NCBI GenBank assembly: GCA_902533695.1
Contig: CACAMV010000005.1
Coordinates: forward strand, 1-56,266
Direction: 5' to 3'
DNA from: an uncultured SAR116 cluster alpha proteobacterium
Lineage (GTDB): Bacteria > Pseudomonadota > Alphaproteobacteria > Puniceispirillales > Marisalimonadaceae
DNA length: 56,266 nucleotides
Of the stretch, positions 27,246-35,799 are shown in pieces; the stretch's first letter is position 1; every line of letters begins with the position of its first letter. A program made the translations under genes and the position numbers. A model generated the notes under the pieces. The model was given only the letters and a program-made list of their open reading frames with translations, did no database searches and was not told the DNA's origin.

Positions 27246-28067
27246 TTACCAGTCTTTTTCAAAATCATGAGAGTAACAAAATCTTTTAATTGGTGTTGCT
27301 TCGCCTCTTGGCTCAAGAGCAACTGGGTTTAATTTTAAATCGTCTACTCCTCTAGCCAATTGTGTTTCAAAAAAGGGCCATTGTTTTAAATCTCCCTTAA
27401 CATTTGTAGGAGAAAACCTCATAGTAATGCCGCATCTTCTTCGATCAGATTTGTTAGGGTCAGACCCATGAAGAAGTGCATCATTGTGGAGAGAAATTTC
27501 TCCAGCTTTAAGGTCCATATATACTATTTTTTTTTCATCTATCTGATCATTTGATACTTCTTGGTCTAAAACATAATCTTTTGAATCGTTTGTATGATGT
27601 GAAAAACTGCCAGCTCCTTTTTTATGACTTCCTGAAACTACTTTCATAGCGCCGTTTTCAATATCTGTATCATATACAGCCAACCAAACTGTTACGGCAT
27701 TTGCAGGATTTAATGGCCAATATTGTGCATCTTGATGCCATGGGACAATTGATCCTGAATTTGGTTCTTTATGAAAAAACTGCCCTCCCCATTGTACAAA
27801 GTTTGGACCAAGTATGTCTTCAACATAATCTAATATTTCAGGTGTTCTGCAAAGGTTGTAAAATTTTTTGCTTGCTTTATGCCACATATTTGTTTTATTT
27901 ATGTCAATATCCTTTGGTAATCTAGAGCTTAATTCTTCAAAGAAATCATGAAGGTCTTTAGCGGCTTCATGTGAAAAAACAGGAAGATTTTTTACATAAC
28001 CACATTCTTGATATTGCTTCTTTTCTTTATCATTAAGTCTTCTTATTTCTTTATGAATTTTAAACAT
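27246..28067 (-). CDS. Phytanoyl-CoA dioxygenase family protein
   Basis: This 273-residue Fe(II)/2-oxoglutarate oxygenase has the HxD pair in PWHQDAQYWP and the distal His in SLHNDALLHGSDPN, followed by the 2-oxoglutarate-binding Arg region (RRRCGITMRFSP). The family hydroxylates diverse substrates, including acyl-CoAs, ectoine and phosphonates, so the substrate is open. It is last of a three-gene run with an RraA-like protein and glucokinase (gap of 17 bases). Confidence 0.88.
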   Translation of the reverse strand: MFKIHKEIRRLNDKEKKQYQECGYVKNLPVFSHEAAKDLHDFFEELSSRLPKDIDINKTNMWHKASKKFYNLCRTPEILDYVEDILGPNFVQWGGQFFHKEPNSGSIVPWHQDAQYWPLNPANAVTVWLAVYDTDIENGAMKVVSGSHKKGAGSFSHHTNDSKDYVLDQEVSNDQIDEKKIVYMDLKAGEISLHNDALLHGSDPNKSDRRRCGITMRFSPTNVKGDLKQWPFFETQLARGVDDLKLNPVALEPRGEATPIKRFCYSHDFEKDW

Positions 28068-28084
28068 CTTGTACTCACCAAAAT

Positions 28085-28801
28085 CTATAGAAATTTTTCA
28101 GCATTAGCTTTTGACCATGCAATTTTTAATTTTTCTATATCGAAATCATCTTTTTTTGAGGCTTCTATAATATGACTTTCTTTTTTTTGCATAAACTGAA
28201 TAGCCCTTGGAAGCATTTCTAATGATTCAGAAGGTACTTTAATTGCTCCATGTTGGTCAGCATGAATTATATCTCCATCTTTTATATTTAATCCACAAAT
28301 ATTAACATCAACTCCAAATTCTACTACATGCACATAAGCATGGCTTGGTCCTATAGCACTTGCTAAAACCATATAGTTTTTATCAATTTCATCAAGATCT
28401 CTTAATAAACCATTAGTTAAGGTACCTGCTAGTCCAAGACCTTTATGAATGGAAACATTCACTTCCCCCCAAAAAGATCCAATTATTTTAGGCCAGTCTG
28501 TATCTTCTATAACGCAAAAATTTCTAACTTCTTGGTTTAAGGGTTTATGCGCTATATACTCGTAATATTTAACTCTTAAATTACTTGCTTCGTCAGGTGT
28601 TAATGAAGAAGGTCCAGATGCTTTTATTTTTGCTGTTCTAGCAATACCTATGACCGGTTTAAGTTTAGGATTTGAAGATACAAAAGGCATTTTAGTAAAG
28701 TCATCTAAAGATCTATCTCCTCTATATATATCCAAAGCATTAGAAATTGTTGGGGTATCAACGCTTATGAGAATATCTGCAATCTTTTTTGTGATGATCA
28801 T
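28085..28801 (-). CDS. RraA-like / HMG aldolase family protein
   Basis: The 238-residue protein has the RraA/4-hydroxy-4-methyl-2-oxoglutarate aldolase fold pattern: the Arg-Asp pair in TNGLLRDLDEI and the KDGDIIHADQHGAIKVP loop. Members are either divalent-metal aldolases/decarboxylases for 4-carboxy-2-oxo acids or the RNase E inhibitor RraA; the extra N-terminal region here (about 100 residues before the core) fits the enzyme type. It is two bases downstream of glk and 17 bases before the dioxygenase gene, so its substrate may be linked to a hydroxylated acid made by that oxygenase. Confidence 0.78.
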   Translation of the reverse strand: MIITKKIADILISVDTPTISNALDIYRGDRSLDDFTKMPFVSSNPKLKPVIGIARTAKIKASGPSSLTPDEASNLRVKYYEYIAHKPLNQEVRNFCVIEDTDWPKIIGSFWGEVNVSIHKGLGLAGTLTNGLLRDLDEIDKNYMVLASAIGPSHAYVHVVEFGVDVNICGLNIKDGDIIHADQHGAIKVPSESLEMLPRAIQFMQKKESHIIEASKKDDFDIEKLKIAWSKANAEKFL

Positions 28802-28803
28802 TT

Positions 28804-29817
28804 TTATATATTATATATAGTTCTATATTTTGCAAAATATTTGTCATGGAAACATATGGAGGCTCCCTTTAGAGCATTATTTTCGTCTCGAGAAAAGAAT
28901 ATTGGGACCTTATCTACATAATCTTCATAATTTCCTTTATTTTTTAAATTGTGAAAAAAATTACTTTGATAAAGTAAAGTATATAATTTATTAATAATTC
29001 CGCCAGCAATGATAACGCCCTTCTGACATCCATTAATCAAAATATAATTAGAAATTGCAGTTCCTAAAATTGAAAACATCAATTTTACTGATTCTTTTGC
29101 AATTTTATCATCCTTTAAAGCAAGTTCTCCAATTTTACTCGAATCTAAATTTGAAAAATTAATTCTATGTTTATAATTTTCAAATTTGTAAATATTTTGT
29201 AAGCCTCTTCCACTAACAACATCTTCAAAAGACACATAACTTTTTTCTTTTAAAAGAAATTCTAATAATTCAATTTCAATTTTATTTTGAGGAGAAAAAT
29301 TTACATTTCCACCTTCTCCTTCAATTGGAATAACATAATTGTTAAAACTTGTTAAAGTACAAACTCCTAATCCTGTGCCAGGTCCTGAGACTAATAGATT
29401 TGTATCATTTAAAGGAGTTCCTTTTTTAATTAATGTTAAATTAAATTTGTTAAGAAATTCTTTTGAATAATTGGTTTTGTTTGACTTAAAAAAATCAACA
29501 AAACTTAATCCTTGTGCAACAAAATCATTAATAGCTAAAAGAGATTTTACCCTGAACTTTTTTGAAAGTTCAATTTTTTCAAATTGCCAATTGTTGTTCG
29601 TTAATTTAACCGTGTTGCTTCCGCATGGTCCAGCAACTGATAAAACCATGTTATCTATTTTTAATTTATTAGTTTTTATATAAAAATTAAGAGCATCATC
29701 AATACTTTTATAATTTTTACATTTAAGATGAGTTATACAGTGAATTTTAGAACTTAGATTTTTTTGAAAACCAAATCTTGCATTTGTTCCGCCAATATCA
29801 GCGACTAGTAAATTCAT
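28804..29817 (-). CDS. glk: Glucokinase
   Basis: The 337-residue hexokinase-fold protein has the phosphate-1 motif LLVADIGGTNARFGF, the LSVAGPCG segment, TNNNWQF, AINDFVAQGLS (catalytic Asp), SGPGTGLGVC and the sugar-binding Glu in EGEGGNVNF, all typical of the E. coli-type Glk family. It phosphorylates glucose with ATP in the cytoplasm. It is the first gene of the three-gene minus-strand run, with a divergent GST start 67 bases away. Confidence 0.9.
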   Translation of the reverse strand: MNLLVADIGGTNARFGFQKNLSSKIHCITHLKCKNYKSIDDALNFYIKTNKLKIDNMVLSVAGPCGSNTVKLTNNNWQFEKIELSKKFRVKSLLAINDFVAQGLSFVDFFKSNKTNYSKEFLNKFNLTLIKKGTPLNDTNLLVSGPGTGLGVCTLTSFNNYVIPIEGEGGNVNFSPQNKIEIELLEFLLKEKSYVSFEDVVSGRGLQNIYKFENYKHRINFSNLDSSKIGELALKDDKIAKESVKLMFSILGTAISNYILINGCQKGVIIAGGIINKLYTLLYQSNFFHNLKNKGNYEDYVDKVPIFFSRDENNALKGASICFHDKYFAKYRTIYNI

Positions 29818-29884
29818 AAAAATTAGCTTTTCTAAATAAAAAATTTAAAATAGGGTTATATTATTATATTAACGGAGAAACTCA

Positions 29885-30574
29885 ATGTTAAAATTCTATT
29901 ATAATACTGGACCTAACCCTATGAAGGTTGCCCTTTTTCTTGAGGAATCAGGTTTAGAATTTCAAGCTATACCTGTTGATACAAGAAGGGGGGATCAGCA
30001 TAAAGATGAATATCTTCAAATTAATCCTAACGCAAAAGCTCCAACTATAATTGATAATGATATTACAGTTTTTGATAGTAATGCCATATTATTATATTTA
30101 GGAGAAAAAACAGATAAGTTTCTTCCTGATAATTCATTAGAATCTAAAAGTAAACTTTATTCATGGCTAATGTTTGTAGCTACTGGTATTGGTCCATATT
30201 CTGGACAATCAGTTCATTTTCAGCATATGGCGCCAGAAAAGTTAAAATATGCTATAAATCGATATACTTTTGAAGCAGAAAGACATTATGATATTTTAAA
30301 TGCAAGACTTAATAAAAATCGATTTATGCTTGGAAATACTTATACAATAGTTGATATGGCAGTTTGGGGTTGGACTCGAATGATAGAAAAAGTAATAGCA
30401 CCAGGTGAATTAGAAAAAAGACATAATCTGAAACGTTTGATGGATGAAATAAACCAAAGACCAGCTAGCCAAAGAGCAGAAAATATTGCAAGTTCAAATG
30501 AACATAATTTCAAAATGGAAATTGATGAAGAGGCAAGCAAATATATGTTTCCGCAAAATGAAAGATTAAAATGA
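29885..30574 (+). CDS. Glutathione S-transferase family protein
   Basis: The 229-residue protein has a thioredoxin-fold N-terminal domain (MLKFYYNTGPNPMKVALFLEES; glutathione gamma-glutamyl-binding Asp-Ser in VFDSNAILLYL) and an all-helical C-terminal domain. The Asn near the start instead of Ser/Tyr, followed by PNP, resembles the YfcG/YghU nu-class disulfide-bond oxidoreductases. A good ribosome binding site (GGAG at about 29874) lies 7 bases before the ATG. It converges on the DUF4174 gene. Confidence 0.87.
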   Translation: MLKFYYNTGPNPMKVALFLEESGLEFQAIPVDTRRGDQHKDEYLQINPNAKAPTIIDNDITVFDSNAILLYLGEKTDKFLPDNSLESKSKLYSWLMFVATGIGPYSGQSVHFQHMAPEKLKYAINRYTFEAERHYDILNARLNKNRFMLGNTYTIVDMAVWGWTRMIEKVIAPGELEKRHNLKRLMDEINQRPASQRAENIASSNEHNFKMEIDEEASKYMFPQNERLK

Positions 30575-30584
30575 ATTAACGTGT

Positions 30585-31010
30585 TTAGTTACAATTTAAT
30601 TTTTTGGAAAACATCTCTGATTGTCTGATTGGCATGGAATCAATGATTTCGTGAATATTTTTTAATAAAGAGCTATTTTCTGAATAAGCTTTTGCTAACC
30701 CATCATATCCTATAAGCCAAATACCAAATTTGTCTTCGAATCTTTTCGGAATTTTTAAAGCTCTAAGGTCAGACTTTATTATAGATATTAATTTTAAATT
30801 TCTATCTTGGTTTTCGCAACGATATAAGTTAAAAAATATTTTCACTTTATTAATTAACGCATCATTTTTATTTTTTGCTATCAACAGTAAGATTCTTTTT
30901 TCCCATACAAATCCTTTTAAAATACCATCAAGTTCCTTACCATTGCATTGTGCATTAATTATTAATAAAGTGCTTAATATTAACAATTTTATTTTTAATT
31001 TTATCTTCAT
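30585..31010 (-). CDS. Secreted DUF4174-like protein
   Basis: The 141-residue protein has an N-terminal signal sequence (about 1-24, cleavage near NAQC). The mature part shows the DUF4174 pattern: an FVWEKRILLLIA strand near the start, FGIWLIGYDGLAKAYS, and the terminal IDSMPIRQSEMF. The fold is thioredoxin-like without redox cysteines at the active site. A lipobox is not convincing because Gln precedes the cysteine. The function is unknown. Confidence 0.7.
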   Translation of the reverse strand: MKIKLKIKLLILSTLLIINAQCNGKELDGILKGFVWEKRILLLIAKNKNDALINKVKIFFNLYRCENQDRNLKLISIIKSDLRALKIPKRFEDKFGIWLIGYDGLAKAYSENSSLLKNIHEIIDSMPIRQSEMFSKKLNCN

Positions 31011-31131
31011 TTCATTAACATAACTTGATTATTTTATATTTAAAATATTTTTGGTATGATTATTGAATAGATATACAGTTTAGTTTCGAAAAATAATTAA
31101 AATGATTTTTTAAAATTCAATTGGTACAAAG

Positions 31132-32058
31132 ATGCAAGATTGGGATACAAGAATTGAAAATTTAAAGGCTAATATAGCCAATGCCAGAAAGAAATGGATT
31201 TTACCTTATGTAGATGAGGTAATTGAAATAAAGGAAGATGAAAAAAAATTAAAAAAAACTGAAGAGCTCCAGGATTCAAAAGTATTAGATAATGAAGAAG
31301 TGTCTAAGAATGAAGTTTTAGAAAATTCAAAACCCCTTAACGAGTTATCTCAGAATAAAGAAAAAGAAGAACTTAATGCTAAGTTAGATGAAAAAGATAC
31401 TTCCAAGTTGTTAAATGAAATAGAAAAGGCAAACTCGGTTCCTGAATCAACTGTGAAGAATCAGACTACTGATGAGGCGATTATTGAAGAAGTAGATATC
31501 GCTAATGAAGAGGTCAAGGTAGAAGGTGAGGGTATGAAGGAGTATGCAATCACTTCTGATGACATTCAAAAAGAGCTATCTAAAATAGATGAAACAAAGT
31601 CTTCTGATACCGTTAATGAAGAGGTCAAGGTAGAAGGTGAGGATATGAAGGAGTATGCAATCACTTCTGATGACATTCAAAAAGAGCTATCTACAATAGA
31701 TGAAACAAAGTCTTCTGATGAACTGAAGGATGAAGTTGAACAAGTTCAAAAAAAGAAAAAAGCATTAGATAAAACAAAAAAAACAAATACAAGAAAAGGA
31801 AAAAATAAATTAAATCAAGTTAAGCCTGATATAGTTGACACTGAGCTTGCGCAATTAGAATCAATTAATGAAAATGATCTTTCAGAAGAGCAAGAGGATA
31901 GAATGTACGAATTGAGAAGAATTAGAGCACAAAGAAACCTTCAAAAAGAAAATCAAGCTGAATTTGATATAGAATTAAAAAAAGCTGATGAGGAGATAAG
32001 CGCTTTAAAATCAGAACTTGGTGAAAAGCCTAAATTACCAAAGGGATATGTAGAGTAA
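31132..32058 (+). CDS. Acidic coiled-coil-rich protein with tandem repeat, unknown function
   Basis: The 308-residue hydrophilic protein has no signal peptide or membrane segment. The N-terminus (QDWDTRIENLKANIANARKKW) is followed by a low-complexity Glu/Lys/Asp/Ser region, a 37-residue tandem duplication (residues about 125-198; motif MKEYAITSDDIQKEL), a Lys-rich stretch (QKKKKALDKTKKTNTRKGK) and a charged helical C-terminus (about 240-308) likely to form a coiled coil. I do not recognise a family. The acidic-then-basic layout suggests a scaffold or nucleic-acid/protein-binding tail. No partner gene is evident. Confidence 0.8.
   Translation: MQDWDTRIENLKANIANARKKWILPYVDEVIEIKEDEKKLKKTEELQDSKVLDNEEVSKNEVLENSKPLNELSQNKEKEELNAKLDEKDTSKLLNEIEKANSVPESTVKNQTTDEAIIEEVDIANEEVKVEGEGMKEYAITSDDIQKELSKIDETKSSDTVNEEVKVEGEDMKEYAITSDDIQKELSTIDETKSSDELKDEVEQVQKKKKALDKTKKTNTRKGKNKLNQVKPDIVDTELAQLESINENDLSEEQEDRMYELRRIRAQRNLQKENQAEFDIELKKADEEISALKSELGEKPKLPKGYVE
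31504..31719 (+). repeat. 111-bp tandem direct repeat, two copies
   Basis: Copy one spans 31504-31614 and copy two 31615-31719 (105 of 111 bases), in frame within the acidic protein gene. Only two mismatches are visible (GGT/GAT and AAA/ACA codons), both changing the residue. This marks a very recent duplication or ongoing copy-number change, typical for replication slippage in a disordered region. Confidence 0.93.
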
Positions 32059-32081
32059 ATTTATAATCAAAAATTCAATTT

Positions 32082-32684
32082 TTAATCATTTAAACATCTA
32101 TATAATGTTTCTTTTAAACATTTGAAGTACATTTTGTTTGCAATCAGTTTTTCTTGATTTGTCATAAGGTTTTCAATCATTTGAACATTTTTTTCTGCTC
32201 CAATTAAATTTTGATCTAATGCTAATCTCCACCAAAAATGTGCTTTTGAATTACTTTTTTTTGTTCCTATTCCTTTAAAGTATATATTTCCTAAATTCAT
32301 CTTTGATGAAGCATGACCCAATAAAGCTGCTTTTTTGTAAGAATCTAAAGCTAATCCAAGGTTTTTTTCTGTTCCAATTCCTTTTTCATAAGAATGAGCA
32401 AGAGCGTAATTTGCCAGCATATTGTTTTGCTTTGCAGAGAGAAAAAACCAATTGAAAGCTTCATTTTCATTTTTTCTAGTTCCTAATCCATTTTTAAGCA
32501 TTATCGCATAATTGTACTGAGCTTTGGAATAACCCAAATTTGCAAAGTAACTAAAGAAATAGATAGCTGTTTTGTAATCTTTGTTTTTTAATGCTAAGTA
32601 ACCTTGTTGAAGATCATTAGCTATTGCAGAATTATTAAAAAGCAAAAAAGATAAACATAATAATGTTTTTAAAATTATTTTCAC
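32082..32684 (-). CDS. Secreted Sel1-like repeat protein
   Basis: The 200-residue protein has a signal peptide (about 1-22, cleavage after NNSAIA) and four Sel1/TPR-like repeats of about 36 residues (for example AQYNYAIMLKNGLGTRKNENEAFNWFFLSAKQ, seen here as AIMLKNGLGT, AHSYEKGIGT and GNIYFKGIGT). Such solenoids bind other proteins in the periplasm. The C-terminal tail holds two cysteines (FKCLKETLYRCLND), possibly a disulfide. The upstream stretch 32685-32900 has no recognisable gene. Confidence 0.87.
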   Translation of the reverse strand: MKIILKTLLCLSFLLFNNSAIANDLQQGYLALKNKDYKTAIYFFSYFANLGYSKAQYNYAIMLKNGLGTRKNENEAFNWFFLSAKQNNMLANYALAHSYEKGIGTEKNLGLALDSYKKAALLGHASSKMNLGNIYFKGIGTKKSNSKAHFWWRLALDQNLIGAEKNVQMIENLMTNQEKLIANKMYFKCLKETLYRCLND

Positions 32685-32900
32685 GATATTTCCTAGTTAG
32701 ATTATCTACAATAAGACAAGACAACAAAAATGTCTAAAATTAATCAAAATTCATTTAATGTTTTGATTTTCAAAAAGATACATGGCTGAAAACATGAGAA
32801 AAGCACTTTTTAACAATTTTGAGCAAAGAATTATATACATAAATAAATGTTTAGCTATATTTCTAGTCAAACTTTTGAATTTAATTTTTTAAAAATTTAA

Positions 32901-33086
32901 TTAGTTTGATTTAATGTTTAATGTATTCTTGTTCAAAATTGAGTTCATTTTTTCAATTTTTGGACTTATAATATTAATTAATTTATCTACTTCCTCTGAG
33001 TAATCAAAGGTTCTAACTTTAACAATTTCATAAATCATGTCATCAAATTGTTTTTTAAGCTCGTTATTTTTTTTAATATTTGACAT
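32901..33086 (-). CDS. Small hypothetical helical protein
   Basis: The 61-residue protein starting MSNIKKNNELKKQFDDMIYE is predicted all-helical, with charged repeats. I chose the ATG at 33086 because AGAGGT lies five bases upstream; the frame is open to 33119. A perfect TATAAT on the minus strand lies at 33102-33107, very close to the ribosome binding site. No family is recognised. It is divergent from selO. Confidence 0.6.
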   Translation of the reverse strand: MSNIKKNNELKKQFDDMIYEIVKVRTFDYSEEVDKLINIISPKIEKMNSILNKNTLNIKSN

Positions 33087-33170
33087 TTTTACCTCTTTTT
33101 TATTATAAGCAAGAAACATACCAACATGTTTAAAAAATATAAAAAAGTTTTATAACCGAAATTAAATTTT

Positions 33171-34622
33171 ATGAAAAATCCGGGTTTTAATTTTAAAAAT
33201 ACTTATACTTCTCTTCCAGAGATTTTTTTTAAAGAAATTAGACCTTGTGTTGTAAAAAAACCTGAGATTATTCTTCTAAATGAAGATTTGGCTAAAGAAA
33301 TGGAAATAAATTTTTCTTTAATAAAATCAGACGAAAGGGCTATGTTGTTGTCTGGAAATAAAACCTTGCCAAGTATGAAAACATTTGCACAAGCATATTC
33401 AGGTCACCAGTTTGGCTATTTTACTAATCTTGGAGATGGGCGTGCATTGATGTTAGGAGAACATTTAACTAAATCTGGTTTACGTTTAGACATCCAATTT
33501 AAAGGATCTGGAAAGACACCGTTTTCAAGACATGGAGATGGAAAAGCCGTTTTGGGACCAATGTTAAGAGAATATGTCGTAAGTGAGGCTATGAATGCCC
33601 TTAATATCCCAACTACAAGGAGTTTGTCGGTGGTAAAAACAAGTGAAGTTGTTTTTAGAGAGTCTCCTCAAGCAGGAGCAGTTCTTACAAGGGTAGCTTC
33701 ATCTCATATAAGAGTAGGCACTTTCCAATTTGCTGCTGCATCCAGAGAAAAAATGTTTTTAAAAGCGCTCTTAAATTATACTGTTAATAGACATTACCCT
33801 GAGTTAAATACTTCAAATAATAAAGCCTTAGAGTTCTTAAAAAATGTGATGAATAATCAAATTAATTTAATTACAAATTGGATGAGAGTAGGTTTTGTTC
33901 ATGGAGTTATGAATACAGATAATATGACAATATCTGGTGAAACAATAGATTATGGGCCATGTGCGTTTGTAGATAATTATCATCCCAAAACTGTTTACAG
34001 CTCTGTAGATCATGATGGGAGATATGCTTTTGAAAACCAGCCAATTATTGCACAGTGGAATTTAGCAAGATTTGCTGAAACTCTATTATCACTAATTGAT
34101 GAAAATCCAAACAAAGCACTAAAACAAGCTGAAGAAATTATTAAGTTGTTCCCTGCACTTTATAAAGAATCTTGGCTCAAAATGATGAAGTGTAAACTTG
34201 GATTGTTTAATGAAAATTTTAATGATGAAAAGTTAATTTTAGAATTGTTAGATTGGATGACAAGTGCCTCAGCTGATTATACAAATACATTTAAAGATAT
34301 AGAGTCAGAAAATTTTGAAAATGAGATTTACAAAAATTTGAAGTTTAAAAATTGGCATAAAAAATTAAAAGAAAGAAAAAATCTTAATAAGAGATCAACT
34401 TCTGAATCTTTAAAAATAATGAAAGAAAATAATCCATATGTAATTCCAAGGAACCATAATCTTGAATTTGCTTTGAAAGAAGCTGATCAAGGCAATTATT
34501 CTCATTTAAAAAAATTGATCTCAGTTATAAAAAAGCCATATAAAATAGATAAAGTATCAAAGAAATATACTTTGCCACCTCTTAATTCGGAAAAAATTTT
34601 ACAAACTTTTTGCGGAACATAA
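33171..34622 (+). CDS. selO: SelO/YdiU protein adenylyltransferase
   Basis: SelO is a pseudokinase-fold enzyme that transfers AMP to Ser, Thr or Tyr of target proteins and is linked to redox control. The 483-residue protein shows the family blocks AYSGHQFGYFTNLGDGRALMLGE, LDIQFKGSGKTPFSRHGDGKAVLGPMLREY (ATP site Lys and Arg), and VHGVMNTDNMTISGETIDYGPCAFVD (catalytic-loop Asn and Asp). It ends TFCGT; the penultimate-region cysteine corresponds to the conserved C-terminal Cys-x-x motif where animals have Sec. The length is normal for bacteria. Confidence 0.95.
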   Translation: MKNPGFNFKNTYTSLPEIFFKEIRPCVVKKPEIILLNEDLAKEMEINFSLIKSDERAMLLSGNKTLPSMKTFAQAYSGHQFGYFTNLGDGRALMLGEHLTKSGLRLDIQFKGSGKTPFSRHGDGKAVLGPMLREYVVSEAMNALNIPTTRSLSVVKTSEVVFRESPQAGAVLTRVASSHIRVGTFQFAAASREKMFLKALLNYTVNRHYPELNTSNNKALEFLKNVMNNQINLITNWMRVGFVHGVMNTDNMTISGETIDYGPCAFVDNYHPKTVYSSVDHDGRYAFENQPIIAQWNLARFAETLLSLIDENPNKALKQAEEIIKLFPALYKESWLKMMKCKLGLFNENFNDEKLILELLDWMTSASADYTNTFKDIESENFENEIYKNLKFKNWHKKLKERKNLNKRSTSESLKIMKENNPYVIPRNHNLEFALKEADQGNYSHLKKLISVIKKPYKIDKVSKKYTLPPLNSEKILQTFCGT

Positions 34623-34660
34623 AAATTAAATAATAGAATTTTATTTAAAAATAAAAAACT

Positions 34661-35575
34661 TTAAAAGAAATTTTTTCCAAGTTTAACATTTGAAAAAATT
34701 ACCAATGCGTAAAAGCTTGCATTTTTAGGATCAAATGTTTGAAAATCAATTGATATAGCTTTATTTAAGTCAATTTTATAATTTTTAAATTCTTTCTTTC
34801 TTTTATCCTCTTTCTTCATTACCATTGGCAATGTAATATATTTAATATGTAATTTATTACAATTTTTCCCACCTAAAGAAAAAGAAAAAAATTGTTCCTT
34901 TTTCCAAAACTTATCATACAAGTTTAAAATTGAAGATGGAGAATATTGACGGTACCCATGCGTTAAATACTTCCACAAACAAGAAGCAGATGGGACCATA
35001 TGAATTTGAAGAAAGGGTTTTGATTGTTGATTAACATAATTTTGAATATTTTTAAAAAACAAATTGTCATTTTCAAAATGTTCAACTGCACTTTGAGTAA
35101 ACAAAAAATTTTTGTTCTTTATAACGCTTAAAATATCGTCTGAATTTAGAACTCTAAAGTGAATGTTTGCTTTTTGTCTATTTTCCCATTCTTGAAAACT
35201 TTGAATATCACAGCCAAGATATGAAAAATTTTTGATTAAATTTTCGAGCATTATTCCATATCTTCCTCTTCCACAACCGACTTCAATTGCAGAAATTTTG
35301 CCTCCCAATAATTTTGTGACTTTTTTCCAAGGAAAATTTAACCAAAAAATATCACAGGATCTTCTTGACGGACTTGAACAAGGGTTAGTTTGTGACAAAA
35401 GTGAAGTTAGTGTTTTAGTGTTTAACTCTAAATTATACCAAAAATGTTCTTCACATTTTTGGAAATTTAAATTATTAAAATAATTTGAAATTAACCATAT
35501 TATCTTTTGAAATAAATTTAGTTTATTGTCGCCGTTATACATTAAATTAAACCTGAACATTTCGTTAAAAAACAA
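34661..35575 (-). CDS. Class I SAM-dependent methyltransferase
   Basis: The 304-residue protein has a motif I glycine loop (AIEVGCGRGRYGIML) at about residues 97-111, an acidic motif II (YLGCDIQSFQEW) and FTQSAVEHF as motif IV-like. The N-terminal 95 residues and the basic C-terminal third have no recognisable motif. The substrate is unknown; the general pattern resembles methyltransferases of surface-sugar or small-molecule pathways. It converges on selO with 38 bases between, and lies alone. Confidence 0.72.
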   Translation of the reverse strand: MFFNEMFRFNLMYNGDNKLNLFQKIIWLISNYFNNLNFQKCEEHFWYNLELNTKTLTSLLSQTNPCSSPSRRSCDIFWLNFPWKKVTKLLGGKISAIEVGCGRGRYGIMLENLIKNFSYLGCDIQSFQEWENRQKANIHFRVLNSDDILSVIKNKNFLFTQSAVEHFENDNLFFKNIQNYVNQQSKPFLQIHMVPSASCLWKYLTHGYRQYSPSSILNLYDKFWKKEQFFSFSLGGKNCNKLHIKYITLPMVMKKEDKRKKEFKNYKIDLNKAISIDFQTFDPKNASFYALVIFSNVKLGKNFF

Positions 35576-35755
35576 AATTAATAAATAGAAACCTCAATAA
35601 TATTATCTAATTTAAAACTTAAAAAATTCCAAAGTTTTCATAACATATTTCCTAATTAAATATAACTTAAAAAATTTAAAAAGTTTAACTCTTAAAATCA
35701 AAATAAATTAATTTGATAAATATAAAAAATAATAATAATGTAATTTTTAAAATGA

Positions 35756-35780
35756 AATAGTTGTAAGAAAACTAACTATT
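35756..35780. other. Short inverted repeat before the GcvT-like gene
   Basis: AATAGTT at 35756-35762 and AACTATT at 35774-35780 form a 7-bp inverted repeat with an 11-base loop, just before the AGAGAGG ribosome binding site of the gene at 35800. It could be an operator or weak leader hairpin. The rest of the gap 35576-35755 is AT-rich with no feature I can name, and no glycine riboswitch blocks are visible. Confidence 0.25.
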
Positions 35781-35799
35781 AGATGAGAGAGGTATTTTA

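Noticed and set aside
31504-31719. Mobile element target duplication
   Set aside because: The repeats are adjacent, in frame, with no element between or beside them, so slippage or unequal crossover is simpler.
32685-32900. Hidden gene in the gap beside the Sel1 gene
   Set aside because: Only very short frames, such as a 19-codon one, and no RNA gene pattern; AT-rich spacer.
34605-34622. Selenocysteine in SelO
   Set aside because: The C-terminal motif is Cys-Gly-Thr followed by TAA; there is no in-frame TGA, so a cysteine version is sufficient.
35576-35799. Glycine riboswitch before the GcvT-like gene
   Set aside because: The gap is AT-rich and the conserved tandem-aptamer blocks are not present; only a short inverted repeat is seen.
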